Made by a program: the position numbers and the translations under genes | The notes under the pieces: model-generated | Told to the model about the DNA's origin: nothing | What the model saw: only the letters and a program-made list of their open reading frames with translations | Database searches by the model: none | Source: Microcebus murinus | Taxonomy: Eukaryota; Chordata; Mammalia; Primates; Cheirogaleidae | Direction of reading: 5' to 3' | NCBI RefSeq assembly: GCF_040939455.1 | Contig: NC_134116.1 | Location: 46,949,400-47,013,399, forward strand | Length of the DNA: 64,000 bases | Part shown: in pieces, positions 1 to 10,828 of the stretch | Position numbering within the stretch: position 1 is the stretch's first letter | Layout of the letters: every line of letters starts with the position of its first letter

Positions 1-1030
1 GAGAGCATACACTCACAGCTCACCATTCCTCAGCATCCTACCACAGGGTCCCATTTCTCATGTCCATGGGGGCTTCCTTGCCACTTGAGTCCAGGACCAA
101 GATCTCTCCCCTGTGTCTCCCTAGACCACTCTCATGTCCAGCAGTGATGGATCGGCCCACCTATCTAAGCCACCAATGTGCCATCCTGCAAAACACCTTC
201 AGAAAGCTCCCAAATTGTAGTGGGTCCCTCTCTCTGTGGTGAGCTCAGGCAGAAATATGCACCCACCACAGAGAAGCAGCCATTCATGAGCTTCTCAATT
301 TAGAGCACTCTAGTGGTTGCAATGGGTGAGGCAGGTGCCACTGCTCCCAGCTGGCCTGAGTTCAAAGTATTTTTTTAGATGCCGTGAATAGAGGAGTTGC
401 AGAGAAGGAGTATGAGAAGGCACACATTCAGGTCTGTTATGGCACTGTCCCATGGGGTGTCTCTTATGGACACCCAAATTCCTGGGGCTTGCTGGTTCAC
501 TCCACTATTCCTAATTAGCCACCATTCTTGGACTGGTGGAGGGTGGGAACACCTTCAGTATACTTTGTGTCCTGCTGATCACCAAAGGCAAGTGGGTGGG
601 GCGTGGGAAACCTCCCCTCTTACCCTTTCACTGGGCTCCAATCTTTTCTGGGTTTGATCTGTGCAACTATCTTCTCCTCTCTATCTGCTTATTTTTTTGT
701 TGTTGTTTTGTTTTTATCAGCAATTTTTATTTCTGTCCCACATTTAAACTTGCTTTTTGAGGAAGCTGCCCATATCATACTTGATATAGAAGCTAGGTCT
801 CTTAAACTATGTTACACTTTTTTAAATTGTCTATCTGCTTATTTATTAGCTTCACAGTTTTTCTTCAAGTGGCCCCCAGTCATCTCAGTTGTCTTTCTCT
901 GTTATCTACATCTTCACTGTGACTCTTATCTCCACTTTCTTCAGTCCAATATTCTATCTGCCAGTAGGGCCATTTCGACAAGCGATGTCTCTAGTTGCCT
1001 ATCTTGCCACTCTTTCTACAATCATATTAT
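1..1030. other. Unassigned, partly GC-richer DNA
   Basis: The first 650 bases are clearly richer in G and C than most of the window, and the rest is T-rich. Several short open frames cross it on the plus strand, but none resembles a known protein or shows exon structure. The composition is that of an old retroelement untranslated region or LTR, but I cannot name a family. It ends at the poly-T start of the L1 3' end that follows. Confidence 0.3.
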
Positions 1031-1032
1031 TC

Positions 1033-1540
1033 TTTGTTTTTAATTCAGGATATTATGAGGATACAAACATTTTGGTTACATGTAATGCATTTGCTCCATC
1101 CAAGCCAGGGCTACAAAGGTGTCCCTCCTCGATACAGTGCATTCTATTTCCATTAGTTATGGGTTTAATCCCTCCCCACTCTGTAACCTGAACAGCACCC
1201 AATGAGTATTACTAATATGTGGATATTTTAGTGTTAGTATCAATTCAATGGCAAGTACATGTGTTGCATGCGTTTCCATCCTTGTGATACCTCACTTTGA
1301 AGTATGGGCTCAATTTCTATCTAGGATAATATAAGAGGTGCTAGATCACCATTGCTTTTTGTAGTTGAGTAGTATTCCATGGTATAAAAGTACTACATTT
1401 TATTAGTCCACTCATGTATTGATGGAAAGTTGGGTTATTTCCGCATCTTTGAAGCTGTGAATTATGCTGCCATAAGCATTTAAGTGCAGATGTTTACTTT
1501 TGAGGGGAATGTATTTTGTTACCAAGTGCTGAACTCAATC
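1033..1540 (-). mobile_element. L1 3' end (lemur-type), antisense
   Basis: Read on the minus strand this is the end of L1 ORF2 followed by the 3' UTR and A-tail. On the plus strand it starts with a T-rich tail and 'tacaaacattttggttacat', then reaches the ORF2-end signature 'agtagtattccatggtat' and 'tccactcatgtattgatgg'. It is 5'-truncated after about 500 bp. The 3' UTR type is the one I associate with strepsirrhine L1; the same start recurs at 47255. L1 identity is firm, the subfamily is not. Confidence 0.8.
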
Positions 1541-1639
1541 TAGACCCTATTTTTTTCATAATTTTCATCCCCCAGAATAATGAACTGCTATCTTCCTCCT
1601 TTGCTCACTATTAGTTCACCTCCTTATTACATTAAAATC

Positions 1640-2070
1640 CATTCAATCTTTTATTATTCAGCAAATAGCTATTGAGTGTCAGGTACTTAACAGATACTTT
1701 AAAAAATATTAAACATATAACACTGGTATATCTATCAGTCTATCAAGTGAGCTTATATTTTCATTGAGAAAGACAAAAAATAAATACATAAAATATTATA
1801 AAATGTCATATAATGATAAAACGTATAAAAATATAGAACAAAATAAGGAGACAGAGTGATAAAGGTAGCTGCTTTATTATATACTGTGATAAGGGAAACT
1901 TTGAGTAGGTAATATTTGAGGGAACAATTCATTGTAACACTCACTAACATCACTCTTAGGCAGAAGAATCAGCATCAGCAAGAAAAAATGTTCTGAGGCC
2001 AAATTATGTTAAGTATGTTTAAGAAATTACAAGAAGGGTAGTCCTGCTGAAGCACAGAGAAGTAAATGGA
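1640..2070. repeat. Old interspersed repeat, family unsure
   Basis: It begins with a diverged form of the 'caaatatttattgagcacctactatgtgccaggc' type motif (here 'gcaaatagctattgagtgtc') and continues with 'gagaaagacaaaaaataaat' and 'aaataaggagacagagtgat'. These are typical of a widespread ancient mammalian repeat that I recall as an old LINE 3' region. No coding potential. Confidence 0.45.
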
Positions 2071-2149
2071 GTGTAAAACAAGATGGGGTTAATTAAGACC
2101 TTTTAGAGATTTAGAGATTTCTCTCTTTGCTACACTACTCATTTTGTTT

Positions 2150-2767
2150 ATGCATTATTTTCCTGATTTTGTTGAGTTATCTATCCATTCTCTTGTAACC
2201 TGATGAGATTCCTTAAAAAAATTAATTTGAATTAGTTACCAGGAAATTTGTAGATCCATTTGGGGGTCAGGTACTACAAAATTATGTTCCTTTGGTGACA
2301 TCATGTTTCCTTGATTTTTCATGTTTCTTGAAGTGCTGCATTGCTGTCTTCACATTTGATGAAATAATCTCCTTCCCTAGTCATTGCTGACTGGTTGGCT
2401 TTGGGAGAGAAACACTTCAGCAGTCAGCCCAGCTAAGAATTCTGGGGCTCTCTCAGACACTTTCTATGGATGCACCCACTTCACATCTTTTGCTCCTTCC
2501 TGGAGGGGGGGGGGATTTTTATTATTGTATGCCTTCTCTTCACCTTGCAAAACTAGACTGGGTGCTGAGAGCCTCCCTTTGTTTTCTCTAAGATGTGCCC
2601 TGAAATTCTCTAATTTGTGTGCATTCTCCAAATCCTGGAGAGTTGGGCTGGCTCTCTGAGCATGCCTGAGAGCCATTTGTAAGGGCTTGTACTCTCTCTT
2701 CACAGGAAAGCACATGGGGAGCCACCACAGGGAGTGGGGAAGTGTGAGGTACAAAGAGGACTGGGCA
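2150..2767. repeat. GC-richer block, possible old L1 5' UTR
   Basis: This block includes a T-rich stretch ('catcatgtttccttgatttttcatgtttcttg') like the reverse complement of old primate L1 5' untranslated regions. It then becomes GC-richer and holds a ten-G run near 2505. Similar sequence, ending in 'tattctgccatcttgctgg', resumes after the LTR at 3189-3450, so one older unit may have been split by that LTR. Family assignment is tentative. Confidence 0.3.
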
Positions 2768-3188
2768 TGTTTCTTAATCTGTTTGGGTTGTTATAAAGAA
2801 ATACATAAGGCTGAGTAATTTATAAGAAAAAGAGGTTTATTTAGCTCATAGGTCTGCAGGCTATACAAAAAGCAAGGAACCAGCATCTGCTTCTGGTGAG
2901 GGACTTAGGCTACTTGCACACATGGCAGAAGACAAAGGATCCAGTGTGTGCAGATCACATGGTGAGAGGGAAGGCAAGAGAGAGAAGAGAAGGTGCCAAG
3001 ATGTTTTCAATGACCAGTTCCTATAGGAACTAAGTGAAAACTCACTCACTGTTTTCAGAATGGCACTATTCATGAAGGATCTGCCTTACAATCTAAACAC
3101 CATCTATCAGGCCCCACCTCCAACACTGGGGATCCAATTTCAACATGAGACTTTGTGGGGCCAAACAAACCATATCCAAACCATAACA
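2768..3188 (-). mobile_element. Solitary MSTA-type LTR (ERVL-MaLR)
   Basis: Read on the minus strand this is a 421-bp solitary LTR from 'TGTTATGGTTTGGATATGG' to 'CTTAAGAAACA'. It matches my memory of the MSTA consensus along its length, including 'CATGTGATCTGCACAC', 'AGAAGCAGATGCTGG' and the AATAAA polyadenylation signal in 'GCTAAATAAACCTC'. It begins TG and ends CA as an LTR should. The flanks (gggca and ggata) match only partly as a 5-bp target duplication. No internal retroviral sequence lies beside it. The open frames in it are not genes. Confidence 0.85.
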
Positions 3189-3450
3189 GGATACTCCTGT
3201 GTCAGTTGAGGGTTAGAACATCCCAAACTTGTAGCTGGTTTTCCTGATGAAATCCATAAGGTGGGTAATATGATTTGGAGATCTTTGTTGAAATCTGAGC
3301 CTCAGATGCCATGAGTCTCCACCTCTTTTTCCTGCTCCCAGCTTTCCACAGCCACTTAGCCAGTCTGATCACCTCAGGATTCTCAATGAGTTTCTATGGA
3401 GAGATGATGTTGGAAACCTATTCTGCCATCTTGCTGGCATCAATCCCTGC

Positions 3451-6126
3451 ATATTTAATCTTCTGATTAAATATTTAATCTTCTGATGCTAAAATGATAT
3501 ATATTTTCTACTTACTAAGATAAAATAATTAAGTGTATTAAGAAATAGTGACAGTAGTTGGAAACAGCAGTTTGTGTGAAAACAAAGCATGAGATTTACA
3601 ATTAAATTTATTGCAGCTCATTGATATACTAGCCAGTGATATTGGTCTATTTATCTAACCTTCTAAAACCTGAGTAGATACAGTTTGTGACAAGATACTT
3701 AGCATGCTTATGGAGGACTGTTAATAAATACAAAGCATCTGAAACATTATGCCTATGCTTAAGAATCTTACCCAATGGTATTGCATCCCAAAATAAGGTT
3801 AGTATAAGTCTCTAATTCTGAAAGTATTAAATGACAATTGAAATAATTTTAAAATAGCTAATGAAAAGCTTTATGGCCATAAAAATTTGAAAATTTTGTT
3901 TTAAAAATTGAATTTTTAAACAAATAAATTTTTATTTCAGGCTTTGAGTATGTTCATTATATAGTCTGCAAAATAGTCTCAACAAGGTATAAATTTGTAG
4001 TTAATTCTAATTTGATTCTAAACTATTTAACAGCCTTTAATCTAATCTAAATCAATTATGCTGACCATGTACTATAAAATAATGCCAAAAACTTTCCAAT
4101 TATATGTCGTGTCACTTTGGGGAAATACAAATGATACTTAGCAGAAATGAATATCATCCTTTGGTGCATTAAGTAAAATTATTTTACTCAAATAAAACCA
4201 AAATAAACTAATTTCCAGAATTATATGATATAATGTGTCAAGAACTTTTAAATTAGCATACTCTTTAAGACAGAAAATCAAATTTTAAATGAGAAAAAAA
4301 CTGTATATTAATATTGTGCACATTTTGCAAATATTAAAAATTGATCAGGATGGATAAACATCTGGCAAGATGCCCACTGTTTCATGCATTTCTACTTAGG
4401 TTCTACTGATGGTGGATTCAGGAGGTATGAGTAAAATGTTTATGCTGGGATTTCAAACCACTGTAGCACTTAATAATTAATTGGTGTTGACAAAATGGTG
4501 TCAGAAAAAACAAAAAAACAGAACAAATATCTTTTGTTCAAATCCCAGACCCATTAAATCTTTCAGACAGATCTTCCTTTGTGGAAAATTTATAAATCCC
4601 ATGTTCCCTTTTAAAACAGTAGGTGTCCCTTATATGAGCCATAACTCTTGCATAATTGGGTGTTCTAGGACTCTTTCCAAATTTTCTACAATAGGTCTAA
4701 TTTTTCAAGAACACATCTGTCATAAGTTAAAAAAAAATCTGGAACAATTAACCAAGAGAGCTAAATCATGTGATTTATGCAGTGAAAATAATTTGACTAC
4801 AGAATCCTTAACACATGGTGCATTTCTGGGGTGGAGGAGGGAGGACGGTATTGTATTATTTTAAATTTTCATCCATTTTTGAAAATATTAGACATGGCAT
4901 AATTTCTACCAGTCTTTTCCTCATTTATTTATGAAAATTTATTTATGATGGCATAGATGGTTCTGGATGTAAATTCTGAACAGTATAAAGTCCTTATTCT
5001 TGATGTAGTTTAAAACAATCACTCAAAAATTTAGATAGAAAGATATAATATAAATTCCAAATAGTTTCTATGAAAATACCACATACATCATTACTTCTAA
5101 TTTGCTGCTTGTTATTATTCCTACATCATTATTATGTTGTTATAGCCATTGTTTGTGGGCTTGCATTTCCTCTCAAAATGGTAGTTTCAAGAAAGAAAAA
5201 AAAATCTTGTTCCCAGGTCACTATTTCAAAATTCAGTAATATATTCATCAAATTTCAAGTATTTGAAAGAAAAATGTTATTAGTTACTTCAACATTCTTC
5301 AAATATATATTAAATTGCCACTATAAAATGACTATAAGAATATGTACACCTATGTCTGATGTAGCCAATATGCATCAAATATGAAATAATTACAAACTAC
5401 CATAAGTATAATGGAGGTGAGTGTCTTGAGGTGAATCTAATTTAGTTCTAAGTCTTCCTTAAAGAAATGTCATTTGAGCTGGGAAGCTTAAAAAGGAACT
5501 AGAAATATAGAGAATAATAGAGAGAGATGAGCATATTTCAAGTACATGCTAATCCTATAAGGCAGGAAGGAAACTGGAGTTGAAAGTCATTGTCTGAAGC
5601 CCAGTACAGAGGAGGCACAAATGCATAATGAGGTAAGAAAATGGAAAGAATCCTCATTACTTAGGAAAACATGGGCCATGCAAAGTACATTGTCCTTTAT
5701 TAAAACATAAAAGAGAATACAATGCACAGTTTTATATAAGGGAATTATATGATCAGCTTTGCTTTTTAGCAGTTCTTTTTCCTTTACGGGTTCACAGGGT
5801 TTACAAAGGGGTCAAGGTTAATGAAGGAATATAAATTGGTAGAGTGTAACAGATGACCATAAAGGAGAAAAGTAAAAGACTAGATGTATTAATATTTAGA
5901 AGTAAAAGTAAGCTTAATTGCTGTTGAATTATAGCACATAAGAGAAAAGAAAATATAACAATTGACTCAAAGGAATATGGATAAAGCAATTGCATGGACT
6001 GTAGTACAGAAAAATAAAAATTCAAGAATTTGTAACAAAAGTATAATTGCAAAGTAAACAAAAGGAGTTAGAGGTTCTAATAGAAGAATGATATTACACT
6101 GATAGACACTCATCCTAAACAGTATA
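3451..6126. other. AT-rich DNA, no recognised gene
   Basis: About 2.7 kb of AT-rich sequence. A 17-bp tandem duplication ('atatttaatcttctgatt') lies at its left edge near 3451-3487. A 127-codon open frame at 4481-4864 is probably chance: it has no recognisable domain and a composition matching the DNA around it. I see no clear repeat family. Confidence 0.5.
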
Positions 6127-6480
6127 CAGTTGCTTCCTGAACAACATGGGTTTGGACTGTGTGTATCCACTCATACACAGATTTTCTTCTACCGCTGCCA
6201 CCTATGAGATAGCAAGGCCATTTTCTTTTTTCTCCTCTTCGTGTGGGCTTTTAAATAAGATTTTCTTTTCTCTACCTTACCTTATTGTAAGAATACAAGT
6301 ATACAATATATAAAACATACAAAATATGTTAATTGACTGTTTATGTTACCAGTAAGGCTTTTGGTCAATAGTATTCTATTAGTTGTTAAGTTTTTGGAGA
6401 GTCAAAAGCTATACACAGATATTCAATTGTGTGGTGGGTCAGCACCCCATCATGCCCCCTTGTTGTTCAAGGGCCAACTG
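6127..6480 (+). mobile_element. Tigger-type non-autonomous DNA transposon
   Basis: A complete-looking 354-bp element. The left end is 'cagttgcttcctgaacaac' and the reverse complement of the right end is 'cagttggcccttgaacaac', which match at all but three of 19 positions. Both ends are flanked by TA (6125-6126 and 6481-6482), the target duplication of Tc1/mariner and pogo/Tigger elements. The interior matches the common mammalian short element of this TIR type, which I believe is a Tigger derivative. It encodes no transposase. Confidence 0.85.
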
Positions 6481-7083
6481 TACTCATCTGCTTGGAAAGT
6501 TTCCATTTTCAGAACATCTATTTAAATGGAAATACAGATCTTAAGGCAACATCATTAAATAATGTTCCTTGTCTAAAATTTGATATATATTGTACAATAT
6601 ATTAAGGAATTTTATTATGTGAGACTATATAAAAAAGACCTGAATAAATAATAGAAGTCAAAAATAAACAATATTACTAGCAAAGAGAAAGTTAACATTT
6701 CAGATAGAGTAAAACAAAAATATAATAGGAAAATACTATGAAACATTTTATACATTTTAACTCTAGAAAAAATAAAACTAAAATCCAATAAAATATAAAT
6801 TACTGAAATTATCCAGCCAAAATAAAAAACTCTAATATACTTTTAAAAATGTAATATTTAATCAAAATCCTTTCCCCATACCTTCCTACTTTATTAGCAA
6901 GATCAAGAAAACATATAAGCAAAGTGTTGAACATTGAAGTGTTTAAGTGTTGAACATTTTATTAAGTTTTAAAAGCTTTACATTTGTGACACACTAAGTT
7001 ATAGGAGTGCTCAATAAGTTATCCTTGAGTGATTGGTGGTTGGTATAGAAGTCGTGGAGCTTTGTTAGTTTTTTGTGATGCGT
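6481..7083. other. AT-rich DNA downstream of the pseudogene
   Basis: AT-rich. On the minus strand, 'cttaataaaatg' (near 6954-6965) and a second AATAAA near 6894 could be remnants of the 3' end of the retrocopied KPNA transcript, but no A-tail is left. Nothing else is recognised. Confidence 0.4.
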
Positions 7084-7926
7084 TTATAAATTCATTATCT
7101 TGGTCCAGCAGTTGGTCCCACGAGTTCTTCTATCAGAAGACACAGGTTTTCCTTCTCAGATAGTTTCTCTGCTGCCATTCCAGCAGGGGCAGCTGCAGTT
7201 TCACTTTTCCCAAATTGATTGAAAACTATGTGGTCGTCCTCCCATTTCTGGAGAATGTAAGCGAAGACGTCGAGGATGATGAGAACGATTTTAACATCTG
7301 GGACAGTGAGCAGATTCACCAGTGGCTTCCAAGACTCCAGAGTGGACAAGCTGGATCAGCTGATCCAAGTTGGCCCCAATTGTGAAGTTAGCCACCGTCC
7401 AGACAGCCTCTTTCTGGACTTTAAATTCTCCATTTTTCAGTAGAGCTACCAAGGGAGGTAGGATGTCGTGAGCAATCAGCTGCTGGATGTGCTGGCGCGG
7501 CCTCGCAGCCACGTTGCTCAGGGCCCAGGCCGCCTCCTTCTGGATGGCGGGCCTGGCATGCTTCAGGAGCTGGGGTAGCACCTTCAGCATGCCCGCGTCG
7601 ATGGCCATCTGGGTCTGCTGATCTGTTCCCGTGAGGATGTTCCCCACGGTGCGGAGAGAGGGGGTCAAGACACTGAGTTCAGAGCTGGTCATGAGCTCTA
7701 CCAGCCTGGGCAGGACCCCGGAGTTGACTACTTGGCTGATGCGCTCGTTGCTGCCATCGGTGAGGTAGGACAGGGCCCAGCAGGTGTCCAACAGAATCTC
7801 GCTGTCTTGGTGTGGTATGGTTGACGAAATCAGGGCCAGCAAATGTGGGATGGCATTGCTTGAGATAAAATTCAAAATTTCAATACTGTACATACTTTTA
7901 CATAGATTTGAAAAGGAGCATTTCAC
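7084..7926 (-). pseudogene. KPNA7: Karyopherin alpha 7 processed pseudogene, truncated
   Basis: Importin-alpha proteins bind nuclear localisation signals through armadillo repeats and carry cargo to importin-beta. The minus strand encodes armadillo repeats from the middle and C-terminal part of such a protein: '[17 protein letters not shown]', '[19 protein letters not shown]', '[14 protein letters not shown]' and '[17 protein letters not shown]'. The wording fits KPNA7 better than KPNA2. There are no introns across a region that is several exons in the parent, and GC content is far above the surroundings, so this is a retrocopy. Roughly the first 280 codons (importin-beta-binding domain and early repeats) are missing; homology fades upstream of about 7860. 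A one-base insertion near 7326 shifts the frame after 'HSGVLE', and the next frame resumes '[20 protein letters not shown]'. A 24-codon in-frame insertion follows at about 7183-7254. After 'CLLIEEL' most of the last exon is deleted, and a diverged 'DQDNEFI' tail remains near 7085-7107. No promoter is evident and function is unlikely. Confidence 0.85.
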
Positions 7927-8072
7927 TAAAGGTAATATTACATTTAAACAAACAAACTAAAAAAAACAGGCAAGAAATCTATGCAACAAGAAAATTATAG
8001 GTTAATCATGAGCATAAATGGAAAAATCCCAATCTAAATAGGAAAAGGTTATTCCTGCAATGAATCAAAATG

Positions 8073-8073
<1 letters not shown>

Positions 8074-8141
<68 letters not shown>
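8074..8141. repeat. (CT)34 microsatellite
   Basis: An uninterrupted run of 34 CT dinucleotides, followed by a short imperfect CA tract (acacacacagacacacgcac). The long Arg-Glu and Leu-Ser open frames across it are low-complexity artefacts. The purity suggests a recently expanded, probably polymorphic locus. Confidence 0.98.
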
Positions 8142-8145
<4 letters not shown>

Positions 8146-8161
8146 CACACAGACACACGCA

Positions 8162-9199
8162 CATACTGGAGAGCAATCATGTGTCCATCTATTGCCTTAA
8201 AAAATATAAGGCAGGGACTCATGAAAGAAAAAAACAAATATCATCCGTGGAAGTTGGCTTCCTCTCAAGAAGACTTAATTTTGTCCACTGGCAAGCTAGT
8301 TGGCTGTAAATAATGGAAGAAAAAATATACCCTGTTGTAGACCAAAACAGTTATCATGGAAGCCAACTGCTGTTATTTATGGCTCTTCCAAGAAACGAAG
8401 TAATTTTAGCTCTTCCTGAACCTATTATGTTTATCTCTGGGTAAGAAGCATTGTTTTTTATGGAACATCCTGATTAGTTAAGCCAGGCCTACCCCATTTC
8501 CATTATTATATTAATATTTCCTAACTCTCTCTTATAGGAGCTATATCACCTATGAAGGTTTAAGTCTTTTGTTGATGCACTATTATCAGTTGACTGTCAG
8601 CTTATATTTACAATTATGCTGAAACTTTTTATTGCCTGCATATCAGATAGTGAAAGAAGGCAAAAAGAAAGAAAAGGAAAATCATTAATGTCATATCATT
8701 AATGTCATATAAGTTTTGGAAAAAACTTTTCTCTCAGTTTCCATTTGCACTGGGCCTAATCAAGGTAATGCTCGTTTGTACTATAATGCTGTGTTTTTTC
8801 CCTTGATTGATATTTTCACTTATATGTTTAAGCAGAAACAATTATATATTTATACTTTGCATAGGCTAGCCAATACAGATTCAAGAACATTTTAATTATC
8901 TAAGTATATTTTAACCAATAAATTTATGCTGTTAATATATTTAAAATTTGAGCTGTTTTATTTACTATTTGGGGGATAATCATGGATAAACTGCAGATCA
9001 ATACATTAGTGCAGAATAAAAATCATTTTATAAGTCAAGAAATGTATTATCTTCAATTATATCTGGTACCTTACCACATCAGACTGTTTATGAAATATGA
9101 GCAAGTGAAGGATTTTTTGAACACTGACGTTGCAATAGCAATATGTGTCCAAAGCCTTATGTCTAAAAAACCAATGTGCATACTCATTCAACCCAGTGA
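8162..9199. other. AT-rich DNA, no recognised gene
   Basis: Unassigned sequence with a perfect 14-bp tandem duplication ('atcattaatgtcat', 8681-8708). The segment from 8980 to 9200 may be diverged upstream L1 sequence, since a long open frame runs from it into the L1 fragment, but I cannot align it with confidence. Confidence 0.4.
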
Positions 9200-10312
9200 A
9201 TGGACTACCTATTTAATGGGAGAAAATATTTTCAAACTATTCAACCAAAAAGAGATTAATATTAATATAGATAGTATAAAAGAAACTCAACAATTCAATA
9301 GCAAAATAAACAATTCCATTACAAAGTGGGCAAAGGACATAAATAAACATTTCTCAAAAGAAAACATACAAATGAATTATATACCAACAAGTATATAAAA
9401 ATGCTAATATCAATGATCGTCAGAGAAATACAAATTAAAACCACAGTGAGATATTATCTTCAGACAAAATGGCTATGATTAAAAAGATGAAAAATAACAG
9501 ATACTGGTAAGGATGTGGAGAAAAGGGGACTTGTATACACTGTTGGTGGGGATGTAAATTAGTAGAGTCACTATGAAAAACAGTATGGAAATGTCTCAAA
9601 AAAACAAAAATAGAGCTACCATGTAATCCAGCAACCCTACTATTGGGTATTCATTCATCCAAAGGAAAGAAAATAAATATATCAAGAAGATACCTATATC
9701 CCCACGTTTATCACAGCACCATTTAAAATATAAAAGATACGAAATCAACTTAAGTATCCATCAACAGACAAATGGGAAAAAATAATGTGGTATATACACA
9801 CAATGAAATACTACTTTGTTATTAAAAAAAGAGTAAAATCATGTAATTTGCAGCAAAATAGATGAAATTTGTGGTCATTATATTAAATGGAATAAGCTAG
9901 TCACAGAAAAACAAATAATTCATGTTTTTATTCATATATGAGAGCTAAAAAAGTTGATCATATGGAGATAGTGGAATGATAGGAACCGGGGCTGGGAAGA
10001 GTGTGTGGATAGTGGTAGGGGGATGAAGAGAGGTTGGTTAATGAGTAAAAACATACAATTAAGATAGAAGGAAAAAAAAGATCTAAGGTTGGATAGTAGA
10101 GTAGGCTGACTATAGTTAACAACAATGTATTATATATTCCAAAATAAGTAGAAGACTTGAAATATTCCCAACACAGAGAAATGATAAATAATGGAGGTGA
10201 TGGATATCTCAAATACCCCAACTTAATCATTATCCATTCTATGCATGTAATGCAATATCCACAAGTACCTGAAAAATGTATACAAATGTTATGTATTAAT
10301 TAAAATTTTTAA
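9200..10312 (+). mobile_element. L1 3' part (ORF2 end and 3' UTR), L1MA-like
   Basis: A 5'-truncated L1 in plus orientation. ORF2-end signatures are 'agtgggcaaaggacat', 'catttctcaaaagaaaacat', 'ggatgtggagaaaaggg', 'cactgttggtggggatgtaaa' and 'actattgggtattcattcat'. They are followed by the older primate 3' UTR signature 'gactatagttaacaacaatg' and by 'atgcatgtaatgcaatatcc', ending in an A-rich tail near 10312. The frame holds stops and the copy is dead. It is an old copy, of the kind that predates the lemur lineage. It abuts Tigger1 sequence directly. Confidence 0.88.
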
Positions 10313-10828
10313 AAATAGTTTATTGCTAAAAATGCTAAATATCATCCGAACCTTCAGTGAGGCATTAATTGTTTTGCTGGTGTAAAGTCTTATTTCAATG
10401 TGGATGTCTGCTGACAGATCAGGGTAGTGGTTGCTGAAGGCTGCATTGGATGTGCCATTCTTAAAATGAGACAACATGAAAGTTGTCACCACATCAATTG
10501 ACTCCTTCTTTCAGGAAAGATTTCTTTGTAGCAGGCAAGGGTGTTTGAAAGCATTTTACCAACAGTAGAACTTTTTTTCAAAATTAAAGTCAATCTTCTC
10601 AAACCCTACTACTGCTTTATCAACTAAGTTTATGTAATAGTCTAAATTCTTTGTTGTTATTTCAACAATACTCACAAAGAGTAGATTCCATCTCAAGAAA
10701 CTACTTTCTCTGCTTATCTGTAGGAAGAAACTCCTCATCCATTCAAGTTTGAGCATGAGATCAAAATTCAGTCACATTTTTAGGTTCTACTTCTAATTTT
10801 AGTCCTCTTACTATATACACATTTTATA
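10313..10828 (-). mobile_element. Tigger1 fragment, antisense
   Basis: About 515 bp of the Tigger1 DNA transposon (pogo/Tc1-mariner superfamily), minus strand, from the 3' part of the element. Recognised phrases on the plus strand are 'tttattgctaaaaatgctaa', 'gatcagggtagtggttgctgaagg' and 'tttatcaactaagtttatgtaata'. The terminal inverted repeat and the rest of the transposase region are absent. The transposase frame is broken. The left edge coincides with the L1 A-tail, so the L1 either inserted into it or a deletion joined the two. Confidence 0.85.

Noticed and set aside
603..1043. 146-codon plus-strand open frame
   Set aside because: T-rich, low-information translation in unassigned DNA with no domain, no convincing start context and overlap into the L1 3' end.
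2763..3193. Perfect 5-bp target duplication for the MSTA LTR
   Set aside because: The flanks gggca and ggata match at only three of five positions, so it is not supported.
4481..4864. 127-codon open frame as a gene
   Set aside because: No recognisable domain, no codon bias or promoter, and surrounding DNA is AT-rich intergenic; one frame of this length is expected by chance in a 64-kb window.
7084..7926. Functional KPNA gene or genuine exons
   Set aside because: No introns, missing N-terminal half, a frameshift and a large C-terminal deletion indicate a retropseudogene.
7084..7926. KPNA2 as parent
   Set aside because: Phrases such as '[12 protein letters not shown]' and 'SEKENLCLLIEEL' fit KPNA7 as I recall it and differ from KPNA2.
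8049..8309. Open frames encoding Arg-Glu or Leu-Ser repeats
   Set aside because: They are translations of the CT microsatellite, not coding sequence.
8982..9398. 138-codon open frame as a host gene
   Set aside because: Its downstream half is L1 ORF2 sequence, so it is part of a dead LINE.
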